Source: JADGGM01 sp027307005 (GTDB lineage Bacteria > Gemmatimonadota > Gemmatimonadetes > Gemmatimonadales > Gemmatimonadaceae). Taken from it: 64,000 nucleotides of DNA. Of the stretch, positions 35,312 through 42,950 are shown piece after piece. Location of the stretch: the NCBI GenBank assembly GCA_035455745.1, contig DATIEP010000023.1, positions 1 through 64,000 of the forward strand, written 5' to 3'. The translations under genes and the position numbers were made by a program. The stretch's first letter is position 1. Each line of letters starts with the position of its first letter. The notes beneath the pieces were generated by a model. That model saw only the letters and a list, made by a program, of their open reading frames with translations, searched no databases and was not told the origin of the DNA.

Positions 35312-35700
35312 CTAACGTCGCCATCTCCAGGGGGCGTTGCTTGGCGAGCGTCGTGGCGTCGCAAGTACTTCTCGCGGCGGCGTGCTCCACCGTTGAGCAG
35401 TTGGGCCTTGCGAGCGGCCTGTGTTTTGTTCGTGCGTGTGCCAAACAACACGCACGCACGGCTGGCAACGTGGCGGTCGGAATGGTTGAACGCTTGCGCA
35501 TGCTGCACATGCGCGCCTCCGCGCGAAACTGCTGGCTCTGACCCTCATCGCCGATATCGCAGGTCAGACTAACGCTGTGTCCGCCGGCGGTTGAGGAACC
35601 GAGCGGTCCTGGACGCAGACCCACATTTTCGCCGTGATTCGACCCATCAAAGAAGAGATGGCGGCGCGGTTCCGGTTCCTCCTCGGCGTCGCGGCGACGC
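35312..35700 (+). pseudogene. Relic copy of the nuclease-helicase/membrane-protein gene junction
   Basis: Bases about 35315-35457 match 40072-40214 (C-terminal about 48 codons of the nuclease-helicase) with roughly 12 differences in 141, and the reading frame is preserved (NVAISRGRCLASVVAS, STVEQLGLASGLCFVRA). After about 155 bp of unrelated sequence, 35614-35690 match 40226-40302, the start of the overlapping membrane protein gene (IRPIKEEMAARFRFLLGV, from GTG 35634), about 92% identical. The bodies of both genes are absent. This is a leftover of a second copy of the two-gene unit. Confidence 0.75.
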
Positions 35701-35877
35701 GTTTTTCGCCGGGGGGACGGTTTCAACACTCGATAGGAATATTTCGGACACTTTCGCTACGGACACCGCCGTGCGCGTCGCGCTGGGGACGATAAAACGG
35801 TAGTCCAGCTGGCCCCGTTACTCTGAACGGGCCATCGAGTTACGGAAGGGTGGCTGAGCGAGCGCACGTGATCACGC

Positions 35878-36411
35878 TCACGCAGGAACGCAGGTCAACC
35901 GAACCGCGTCCTCGCCGATCAAATCGTTAGCCACAAGCCTCAGCGGTGGCCGCGGACCCGCAAAGAACGGCGTCCCGCCACCAACCACCACGGGCCGGAA
36001 GTACAGTCGATACTCGTCGATCAGCCCCCAGTCGGTTAGGCTTCGAGCCAGGTGCGGCCCGCCAACGTGAATCTCCCCGTCGAGCCGGGACTTCAGCGCG
36101 CGAATCTCCGCTTCGAACTTGTCGCCGATGAGCGTCGCGTTAGGCCCGACCGACTCGAGCGACCGCGACACCACCCACTTGGGCTTGCTCCGCCACACGT
36201 CCGCAAACTCGCGGTCCTGCGCGTCCCAGTCCGAGTGGTCTTCGTCCCAATACCGCATGATCTCGTACATGCGGCGACCGTATACAGTCCCGGTCATGCC
36301 GCGCACCAGCTCCCAAAAATGACGAGAGAGCATCGGACCAGGTGGCCCTAATACCATGTGGTCGACATAGCCGTCCAAGGACTGCTGCAATCCGAATACG
36401 ATCTTCGCCAT
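35878..36411 (-). CDS. Dihydrofolate-reductase-like (RibD C-terminal) protein
   Basis: 177 residues starting MAKIVFGLQQSLDGYVDHM. GTVYGRRMYEIMRYW, the strand KWVVSRSLESVG, then IHVGGPHLARSLTDWGLIDEYRLYFRPVVVGGGTPFF show the NADPH-binding RibD_C/DHFR fold. Standalone proteins of this type are NADPH reductases of unknown substrate, not the housekeeping folate enzyme. ATG 36411 is chosen over the 14-codon upstream extension, because the conserved domain begins there. Flanked by non-coding sequence on both sides. Confidence 0.85.
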   Translation of the reverse strand: MAKIVFGLQQSLDGYVDHMVLGPPGPMLSRHFWELVRGMTGTVYGRRMYEIMRYWDEDHSDWDAQDREFADVWRSKPKWVVSRSLESVGPNATLIGDKFEAEIRALKSRLDGEIHVGGPHLARSLTDWGLIDEYRLYFRPVVVGGGTPFFAGPRPPLRLVANDLIGEDAVRLTCVPA

Positions 36412-36798
36412 ACGACAACGCCTCCATGCCGTGTTGTTCGAGGGTCTCCGCACCGTTCACGTCACGCTGAAGTACGCGGCGCCACAACAGCGTCGTGACG
36501 GCGGTCGCCAACAACCCCTGCTCGGCCACGACCACCGCCGCCAGAATCGCGGTGTCGATCCCACAAGCACCCGGCGGTCGCCAGCGCAATCGTCGGCAAT
36601 ATTCGGTGTGTTTCGCGCCCGGGCAGAGTCGTCATTCACTGGAGATTATCCCGGCGCGACGATTTCTTGAAGATTCCGCTCGATGTCGCGAACCGGCGGC
36701 CGGCTCCGACAGCAGCGGCCCTCCGAACCCAGGTGCCGTCGTCCGCTGTCGTATCCCACTGCGACATTGTTATCCGGATTAGCTCCGAGATCGCCTAA
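36412..36798. other. Intergenic region, 387 bp, no gene seen
   Basis: All frames are short, with no family resemblance. A minus-strand frame reads ILAAVVVAEQGLLATAVTTLL, a membrane-like stretch, but it has no start or ribosome site and could be a gene relic. The right end must hold the promoter of the nuclease-helicase gene; GC content drops near 36760-36790. Confidence 0.5.
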
Positions 36799-39700
36799 AT
36801 GCGCACCGACCAGTCGTCGCCACTCTACTCCGCCAAGGATCTCCTCAATTTCCTCGGCTGCACCCACTCCACAGCTCTGGACCTCCTCGCCCTACAACAC
36901 CTCGTTGCGCCGCCTTCCGACGAAGATGATGCCTACCTCGATCTTCTGAAGAAAAAAGGCATCGATCACGAGCGCGCCTACCTCGAACAGCGCCGCGCCG
37001 AGGGACGGTCGCTGTGTGAAGTGCCGCGATTGGACTCGATTGATGCCATGGCTGCGGCAACCTCGGACGCCATGCGAACGGGCGTCGACCTCATCTATCA
37101 AGGCGCACTCGTCAGCCGGCCGTGGCACGGCTATTCCGACTTCCTCCTCCGCGTCGACACGCCCTCCGCGCTCGGCGCCTACTCCTACGAGGTCGCCGAC
37201 ACCAAACTCGCACGCACCGCCAAGCCAAAGCACGTCCTTCAGCTCTGCCTCTATTCCCGACTCGTCGGCCTCGTTCAGGAGCTCATGCCCTCGACAGCAC
37301 ACGTGGTGCTCGGCGACGGCAGCACCTTCAGCTTCCGGCTGGAAGACTACGTCCACTATTGCGATGCGGCGTGCGAGCGGTTCCTAACGTTCGTTGGTGC
37401 TAACGAACGCGCCACGACGCCCGAGCCGTGCGCCCACTGTGACACCTGCCGCTGGTCGGATCGCTGTACGGCGCATTGGGAACATACCGATGACCTGACG
37501 CTCGTCGCGCGCATGAGCCGCCCCCTGGCAAGGAAGCTGCGCGCGGACGGCGTTGCCACGTTGACCCAGCTCGCCCGGTTGCCGACCGACCGCAGAATCG
37601 ACGGAGTCCAACCGCGAACGCTCGAAAACGTGCGCGAGCAGGCGCTCCTCCAACTCGGCAAGCGCCTAACGGGTGAAAACACGATCGAGGTGTTGCCGCT
37701 GCAGCCGCGCCGCGGATTCGCCCGCTTGCCGCCCCCGGACGACGGCGACCTGTTCTTCGACATGGAGGGCGATCCGCTCTACTCCGCCGACTCATCCCTG
37801 GAGTACCTCTTCGGATTCGCATACCTCGAGAACGGCAACACCCGATTCAAGGGATTCTGGGCGCTCGATCGCGCGGGCGAGAAGAAGGCGTTCGAGGATG
37901 CAGTGGACTTCATCGTCGACCGTCTAACGCAGTACCCGAATGCGTACGTCTATCACTATGCGCAGTACGAGGAAACCGCGTTACGGCGCCTCGCTCGCCA
38001 GTACGGGAAGTCGAAGCGAGCACAGGACGACGCGCTCAAGCGGCTCGCTCAACAACACGGCACGCGTGAAAACCAGGTCGACGACCTCCTCCGCAATCGC
38101 AAGCTCGTCGACTTGTACAAGGTCGTCCGCGAAGGCATTCGCGTCTCGGAGGACTCGTACTCCCTCAAGAACCTCGAAGTCTTCTTCGCGCCCGAGCGGA
38201 CTCAGGACATTCAGGAAGGCAATGCCAGCATCGTTGCGTTCGAGCGCTGGTTGGCCCTCGGCGACGACAAGATCCTGGGTCAGATCGAGCAATACAACGA
38301 GTTCGATTGCAGATCCACGCGGCTGTGTCGTGACTGGTTGCTCCAATCACGTCCTGAGAATGTCGAGTGGTTCGATCCGGCAAAGGAGAAAGTCGCGGAC
38401 GACGCCGAGCGCGAGCAAAAACGACGCGAGGATGACACGCGCATCGCGGATATTGCGGCGCGGCTGATCGCGTGCGCGGATGAAGACAAACCGTGGTGTG
38501 AGCTCCTGAGCCACCTCCTGGAATATCACCGCCGAGAGGCGCGACGCGAATGGTGGGAGGTGTTCCGGCGCCTGGATCCTGGAATGTCACATGACGACTT
38601 TGTCGAGGACGCTGACTGCATCGGCTGCCTAACGCCGCACGCGAGTATCCAGCCGCGGCCGGAGAAGAAGTCGCGAATTCATACCCTCACGTTTCCTGAG
38701 CAGGAGATCAAGCTCGAGGAGGGCGACGCCGTTCGGGCCGACACCAGAGAGCAATTGAAAATCGTGAAGCTCGATCGCGACGCTCGCATCCTCGAACTCA
38801 AGATCGGTCCTACTCGCAAGCCGTTGGCGGACGTCATCTCACTCATTCCGTCCGGCCCGGTCAACGACACGATTCAAAGAACGGCCATTGAGCGCGTCGC
38901 TGCGCGGGTACTCGACGGCAACGCCGATCGCTATGCGGCGGTCGTGAGCATTCTGCGCCGAGATGTCCCGATTCTGGATGGTGGCGTCATTCTCGCGGAT
39001 GCATCGCCCGACAACCTCCTCGCCGGAACCATCGACGCAATCTGCCGAATGAGGAGCACGCACCTTGTCATTCAAGGGCCGCCAGGTACGGGGAAGACGT
39101 TTACCTCGGCGCACGCAATTGTCGCACTGCTGAGAGCCGGCAAACGCGTTGGTGTAGCATCGTTCACGCATAAAGCGATCAACAATCTGCTGACAAAGAT
39201 CGAAACGGTCGCCACCGAGCAGCAGGTCGTCTTTGCCGGCATCAAGAAGAACAGCCAGGCTGATCACGAGCACACGGGAAAGTATATCGTCAACACGGAT
39301 GACAATGACGATGTGCGAGACACGACGTACCGGCTCGTCGCGGGCACTGCGTGGCTTTTTGCGCGCGGAGAGCTCGATCAGGAGTTCGACTACCTGTTTG
39401 TCGAAGAAGCTGGGCAGGTCAGTCTCGCGAGTGTCGTCGCGATGGGAACGAGCGCGCAGAACATCGTGCTCGTTGGCGATCAGATGCAGTTGTCGCAGCC
39501 GGTGAAGGGTACGCATCCCGGCGGAAGCGGAGCGTCAGGATTGGAGTATCTCATGAATGGTGCCGCGACCGTCCCGCCCGATCGAGGCATTCTGCTCTCG
39601 CGCACCTGGCGGATGCATCCCGACCTGTGCGCCTTCATCTCCAGCGCGTACTACGACGGTCGCCTAACGCCAGATGCATCCACCGCTCGGCAAAAGCTGG

Positions 39701-40248
39701 TTCTCCGTGGCGACGTCGACGGCGCTCTCGGTGAGTCGGGACTTCGCTTCGTGCCGGTCGATCATACCGCGTGCTCGCAACGGAGCGACGAAGAAGTCGC
39801 CCGCGTGAACGAGCTCTACGGCGCGCTGCTTGGACAGCAATGGATCGACCAACATGGACAGTTGGGCGTCATCGGTCCCGCCGACATCCTCGTTGTGACG
39901 CCGTACAACATGCAGGTGCGCGCGCTGATCGACGCCTTGCCACTCGGTGCGCGCGTTGGGACGGTAGACAAGTTCCAGGGGCAAGAGGCGGCCGCCGTCC
40001 TCATCTCAATGGCGTCGTCGGACGCCGAGCACGCGCCGCGCGGGATGACATTCTTGTTCTCGCGAAACCGGACGAACGTCGCCATCTCCAGGGGGCGCTG
40101 CTTGGCGAGCGTCGTGGCGTCGCCAACACTTCTCGCGGCGGCGTGCTCCACGGTTGAGCAGTTGCGCCTTGCGAACGGCTTGTGTTTTGTGCGCGCGTAT
40201 GCCAAACAAGACGCACGTCCGGGGCGCAGACCCACATTGTCGTCATGA
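36799..40248 (+). CDS. Dna2-like fusion: TM0106-type RecB nuclease, RNase H-like domain and SF1 helicase
   Basis: 1149 residues. About 60-225 is a RecB/TM0106-type nuclease (YEVADTKLARTAKPKHVLQL) ending in a cysteine cluster C211-x2-C214-x2-C217-x5-C223, as in Fe-S nucleases. A helix-hairpin-helix follows near 240. About 315-500 is an RNase H-like exonuclease domain with Asp321/Glu323 in FFDMEGDP. About 735-1140 is a superfamily 1 helicase: GPPGTGKT (760-767), FVEEAGQ, TWRMHP, VDKFQGQEA and NRTNVAISRGR. It should unwind and degrade DNA ends; repair or anti-phage defence are both plausible. The stop overlaps the next start (ATGA). Confidence 0.9.
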   Translation: MRTDQSSPLYSAKDLLNFLGCTHSTALDLLALQHLVAPPSDEDDAYLDLLKKKGIDHERAYLEQRRAEGRSLCEVPRLDSIDAMAAATSDAMRTGVDLIYQGALVSRPWHGYSDFLLRVDTPSALGAYSYEVADTKLARTAKPKHVLQLCLYSRLVGLVQELMPSTAHVVLGDGSTFSFRLEDYVHYCDAACERFLTFVGANERATTPEPCAHCDTCRWSDRCTAHWEHTDDLTLVARMSRPLARKLRADGVATLTQLARLPTDRRIDGVQPRTLENVREQALLQLGKRLTGENTIEVLPLQPRRGFARLPPPDDGDLFFDMEGDPLYSADSSLEYLFGFAYLENGNTRFKGFWALDRAGEKKAFEDAVDFIVDRLTQYPNAYVYHYAQYEETALRRLARQYGKSKRAQDDALKRLAQQHGTRENQVDDLLRNRKLVDLYKVVREGIRVSEDSYSLKNLEVFFAPERTQDIQEGNASIVAFERWLALGDDKILGQIEQYNEFDCRSTRLCRDWLLQSRPENVEWFDPAKEKVADDAEREQKRREDDTRIADIAARLIACADEDKPWCELLSHLLEYHRREARREWWEVFRRLDPGMSHDDFVEDADCIGCLTPHASIQPRPEKKSRIHTLTFPEQEIKLEEGDAVRADTREQLKIVKLDRDARILELKIGPTRKPLADVISLIPSGPVNDTIQRTAIERVAARVLDGNADRYAAVVSILRRDVPILDGGVILADASPDNLLAGTIDAICRMRSTHLVIQGPPGTGKTFTSAHAIVALLRAGKRVGVASFTHKAINNLLTKIETVATEQQVVFAGIKKNSQADHEHTGKYIVNTDDNDDVRDTTYRLVAGTAWLFARGELDQEFDYLFVEEAGQVSLASVVAMGTSAQNIVLVGDQMQLSQPVKGTHPGGSGASGLEYLMNGAATVPPDRGILLSRTWRMHPDLCAFISSAYYDGRLTPDASTARQKLVLRGDVDGALGESGLRFVPVDHTACSQRSDEEVARVNELYGALLGQQWIDQHGQLGVIGPADILVVTPYNMQVRALIDALPLGARVGTVDKFQGQEAAAVLISMASSDAEHAPRGMTFLFSRNRTNVAISRGRCLASVVASPTLLAAACSTVEQLRLANGLCFVRAYAKQDARPGRRPTLSS

Positions 40249-40856
40249 CTCGACCCCTCAAAGAAGAAATGGCGGCGCGGTTCCGGTTCCTCCTCGGCGT
40301 CACCCGGTCCGAGGACATCGGCAAGGGAATCGCCCGCTTCGTGGCCTTTCTCGTCGGATTCTTCGGCCCCTTGCTGGCGTTTCTCGAGGTGGGCCCCCAC
40401 TTCGTTCTCCTGGACGAGCGCATCTACTACAGGCTGGCCTACGGCCTGCTTGCGTGCACCGCGCTCTCGTTCGCCGTCGGGCCCCTCAACAGAATGTTCC
40501 GTCCGTATTCGGTCGGGGTGAGCGTCCTGGCGCGCTTCGGGTTCTCCATACCAGTGGTGTCAGGGCTCTTCACCGCGGCGCTGCTCGTGAACTCGATGGG
40601 CCAGCCGTCGGTGCGCGACCGGGATCTTGCCTGTCTGGCCAAACGTGCCACGTACGGACGCCAACGCATCTACTACGTCCGGGTCCGGCCCTGGGAAGGC
40701 TCGGACCGCGCGGTGGAGGTGAGCGTGCCGCCAGCGGTCTTTGCCGGCACCTGCCCCGGGGGCGACGTGCGGATCACGACCGCGACCGGACCTCTGGGGG
40801 TCGAGTGGATCCAGCAGATCGGCGTGCTGCCGCTGCCGTCTGGAAGCCAGCCGTGA
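40245..40856 (+). CDS. Three-helix membrane protein coupled to the nuclease-helicase
   Basis: 203 residues starting MTRPLKEEMAARFRFLLGV. Hydrophobic helices lie at about 33-53 (FVAFLVGFFGPLLAFLEVG), 66-84 (YGLLACTALSFAVGPL) and 94-114 (FGFSIPVVSGLFTAALLV). A soluble C-terminal domain of about 90 residues carries two cysteines (DLACLAKRA and AGTCPGGDV) that could form a disulfide if outside. The ATG overlaps the helicase stop (ATGA), so the two are co-translated. The N-terminus is also conserved in the relic copy at 35.6 kb. No family is recognised; pairing with a DNA-processing enzyme resembles sensor-effector defence pairs. Confidence 0.75.
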   Translation: MTRPLKEEMAARFRFLLGVTRSEDIGKGIARFVAFLVGFFGPLLAFLEVGPHFVLLDERIYYRLAYGLLACTALSFAVGPLNRMFRPYSVGVSVLARFGFSIPVVSGLFTAALLVNSMGQPSVRDRDLACLAKRATYGRQRIYYVRVRPWEGSDRAVEVSVPPAVFAGTCPGGDVRITTATGPLGVEWIQQIGVLPLPSGSQP

Positions 40857-40882
40857 GACCCTGATCGTCCCTCCCGTCACGG
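40851..40882 (+). terminator. Weak stem-loop after the membrane protein gene
   Basis: CCGTGA (40851-40856) and TCACGG (40877-40882) form a 6-bp stem with a 20-base loop spanning the stop codon. There is no U-tract; a weak terminator at best. Confidence 0.25.
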
Positions 40883-40988
40883 TACTTCGACTTCGTTCAC
40901 GCCGTCGATGCCCCGCGGGTAGTGCCGCGGAACCGAACTGGTCAGGTCCGGTACTAATACCTCGACAATCTTCCACGGTAAGGCTGGT

Positions 40989-41396
40989 ATGCAAATCCGT
41001 CGTCTGATGCTGGCGATGTCTCTGGTTTCGGTCGCGGCGTGCTCGAGCAGCGACCTTACCAATCCCAACACCATCGCCGCCGATCTCCGCGGCATGTGGA
41101 GCCAGACATCGTTAGGCGTGGGATCCTCGAGGATCTTCGTCCTGCAGGTCACCGGTACCACGGTGACGGGCGCCGGCTCGTACTCGGGCGAAGCGGGTCC
41201 GGCGGGCAGCCTGACGGTAACGGGCTCAATCGCCGGCTCGCGCATCGCGCTGGATATCGTCCAGGACGACGACGTGACGCTTCACCTGAACGCGATGCTG
41301 TCGTCTTCCCGGGTGCTCACCGGATCGCTCGTCACTGCCAGCGACTCGACCGCGGCGACGTTCCAGAAGATCCAGCAAGATCCGCCGGGACCGTAA
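40989..41396 (+). CDS. Small lipoprotein, function unknown
   Basis: 135 residues with a lipoprotein signal MQIRRLMLAMSLVSVAAC (lipobox SVAAC). The mature part opens LRGMWSQTSLGVGSS and continues in beta strands VLQVTGTTVTGAGSYSGEAG, LTVTGSIAGSRIALDI and LNAMLSSSRVLTGSL. It resembles the lipoprotein at 29500 in size and in alternating Gly/Thr strands, so both may be small barrel-like envelope proteins. It stands alone, divergent from nothing and convergent with the HigBA-like pair. Confidence 0.78.
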   Translation: MQIRRLMLAMSLVSVAACSSSDLTNPNTIAADLRGMWSQTSLGVGSSRIFVLQVTGTTVTGAGSYSGEAGPAGSLTVTGSIAGSRIALDIVQDDDVTLHLNAMLSSSRVLTGSLVTASDSTAATFQKIQQDPPGP

Positions 41397-41460
41397 CGCG
41401 TCGGCGGTCTTTTCCCTGCTCTCGCTTCGCCTCCGGCTCGCCCAGGACGTCACTCGCACG

Positions 41461-41859
41461 TTAGGCGGCGCTCCGTCGGCGTGGACGCGAAACGGAAATG
41501 CGCATGCGCGCGCCGGCATGCGCGAGCATGTTGACGAGCGTGTCGATCGTGAAGAGGTCAATCCGGCCGCGTGTCAGGTGACTCACGCGAGGCTGTGTGA
41601 TCCCGAGAAGCGTCGCCGCCTCACGCTGCGGCAGGTCGCCGATGACGCGCCGAAGCTCGGTCATCAGCAATGACCGCATCTTGAGATTCTCGGCTTCTTC
41701 CGGCGCGAATCCGAGGTCAGCGAAGATGTTTCCGCCCGCATTCGTGACATGAGACGTGGTCGGAAGGGATCTGTGCGCTGGCTGGCCTGCGCGCCGCCGC
41801 CGTGTTGGCTGCTTCGACATCGCCTTGGCGTACTTCTTCCTGCTCCGAGCTGTTGTCAT
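41461..41859 (-). CDS. XRE/HigA-type antitoxin
   Basis: 132 residues. A basic N-terminal region (KKYAKAMSKQPTRRRRAG) is followed by NIFADLGFAPEEAENLKMRSLL and a helix-turn-helix, LPQREAATLLGITQPRVSHLTRG, then IDLFTIDTLVNMLAHAG, typical of antitoxins paired with Gp49-like HigB toxins. It would bind the toxin and repress the operon. ATG 41859 overlaps the toxin stop (ATGA). The order toxin then antitoxin is the usual HigBA order. Conserved residues begin around 43, so a later start is possible. Confidence 0.85.
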   Translation of the reverse strand: MTTARSRKKYAKAMSKQPTRRRRAGQPAHRSLPTTSHVTNAGGNIFADLGFAPEEAENLKMRSLLMTELRRVIGDLPQREAATLLGITQPRVSHLTRGRIDLFTIDTLVNMLAHAGARMRISVSRPRRRSAA

Positions 41860-42221
41860 CGCCTATCCCTCTCAGCGATCAGATCGCGGTATCGACGTCT
41901 CGCAAGGTCGACGTCACTCTTAGCCGTCTTGCCCGATTTCTTCTCGAATGCGTGGAGCACGTAGATGGCTTCCTCAAACTTGTTGACGACAAAGACGCGA
42001 TGTGCGGTTCCGCAGCGGATCCGGACCTCGATTGCCCCGGCACCGACGATTGACATCGGCTTCCAGTCATCAGCCTCTTCGCCTTGCTGAAGTCGTCCAA
42101 GCTGAAATCCAGCCAGACGACGGGCATCGACTGGGAATGCACAGAGATCGACGTATGAGGTGGCTCTCCACTCAATCGGCTTCTCTGTTGGATCCGAAGG
42201 GTCACGGGTCCGGCGACGCAT
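41856..42221 (-). CDS. Gp49-like (HigB/RelE) toxin
   Basis: 121 residues of the phage-derived Gp49-like family: EWRATSYVDLCAFPVDARRLAGFQLGRLQ, WKPMSIVGAGAIEVRIRC, HRVFVVNKFEEAIYVLHAFEKKSGKTAKSD and DLARRRYRDLI. The basic FEKKSGKT block and the strand order match RelE-superfamily ribosome-dependent RNases. It is coupled to the antitoxin by ATGA. The start is taken at 42221; no shorter start fits as well. Confidence 0.85.
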   Translation of the reverse strand: MRRRTRDPSDPTEKPIEWRATSYVDLCAFPVDARRLAGFQLGRLQQGEEADDWKPMSIVGAGAIEVRIRCGTAHRVFVVNKFEEAIYVLHAFEKKSGKTAKSDVDLARRRYRDLIAERDRR

Positions 42222-42599
42222 GAAATATTAAACTCTGGTATAGCCTGCACAAGAGCCATCCGCCGTGCCTTACCGAGGTGGGGAGCGGTAGGCCGCCGAG
42301 GCTAGAGGTCAGGCGCTCTAGGAAGGGTCCGGAGACCCGGAGGTTGCCGGCATGATGCGGCGCGGCTCGCGGAAATGCGGTACCAAAATCATGCGGCGGG
42401 CAGGGGCTCGATCCCACGGGATTGATAGCGCGAACCGATGAGGCCAAGCCCTTGCGTGCATCTATGGATGCGGGACCGTACGCCGGCACGAAGCGCAAGG
42501 GCGCGATCATCACCTTCCACTCCGTCGGCCGATCCCATAGACTTGACAAGGAAGCGGGTTGCGCGCATTCTTGCGACGCGCCTGCCCAAGGGATGAGCC
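42222..42599. other. Intergenic region, 378 bp, promoter region of the PadR gene
   Basis: No convincing gene. TTGACA at 42543-42548 followed 17 bp later by CATTCT is a possible sigma-70-type promoter for the PadR-ADOP operon. GGGGCTCGATCCCAC near 42402 recalls a tRNA T-loop, but no cloverleaf could be built around it. A plus-strand frame with YAGTKRKGAIITFHSVG could be the tail of a lost gene. Confidence 0.4.
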
Positions 42600-42950
42600 A
42601 TGCCGACCGCCCGCGATCCTGGTGACCTGCTGCAAGGCACCCTCCGCATCCTGATCCTCAAGTCGCTCCTGTTAGGCCGAGCACACGGCTACGCCATCTC
42701 GCGTTGGATCGAGGACACCACCGGCGACGTGCTGCGCATCGAAGAAGGCTCGCTCTATCCGGCCCTCCGCCGGCTGCAAGACCGCGGCCTCGTCACCTCG
42801 GAGTGGGGACTCTCCGAGAACAATCGCCGCGCGCGCTACTACACCATCACGCGCGCCGGACGCGCGGTCCTCCGCACCGAAGCGTCGATCTGGCTCGAAT
42901 ACTCCCACGCCGTGACGCGCGTGCTGCGCGCGGAGCCGTCACTGGCATGA
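42600..42950 (+). CDS. PadR-family transcriptional repressor
   Basis: 116 residues: DLLQGTLRILILKSLLLGRAHGYAISRWIED, EEGSLYPALRRLQDRGLV and SENNRRARYYTITRAGR, the PadR winged helix with its C-terminal dimerisation helix. Closely similar in layout to the PadR at 9004. Its stop overlaps the permease start (ATGA), implying co-translation and joint control. TTGACA about 55 bp upstream may be the -35 box. Confidence 0.92.
   Translation: MPTARDPGDLLQGTLRILILKSLLLGRAHGYAISRWIEDTTGDVLRIEEGSLYPALRRLQDRGLVTSEWGLSENNRRARYYTITRAGRAVLRTEASIWLEYSHAVTRVLRAEPSLA

Noticed and set aside
40245..40310. Undecaprenyl-diphosphatase-like motif (AARFRFLLGV) in the membrane protein
   Set aside because: Only about ten residues resemble UppP; the remaining topology and active-site motifs of that family are absent.
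42395..42425. tRNA- or tmRNA-like T-loop (GGCTCGATCCC)
   Set aside because: No acceptor, D or anticodon stems could be paired around it, and no attachment-site duplication or integrase is nearby.
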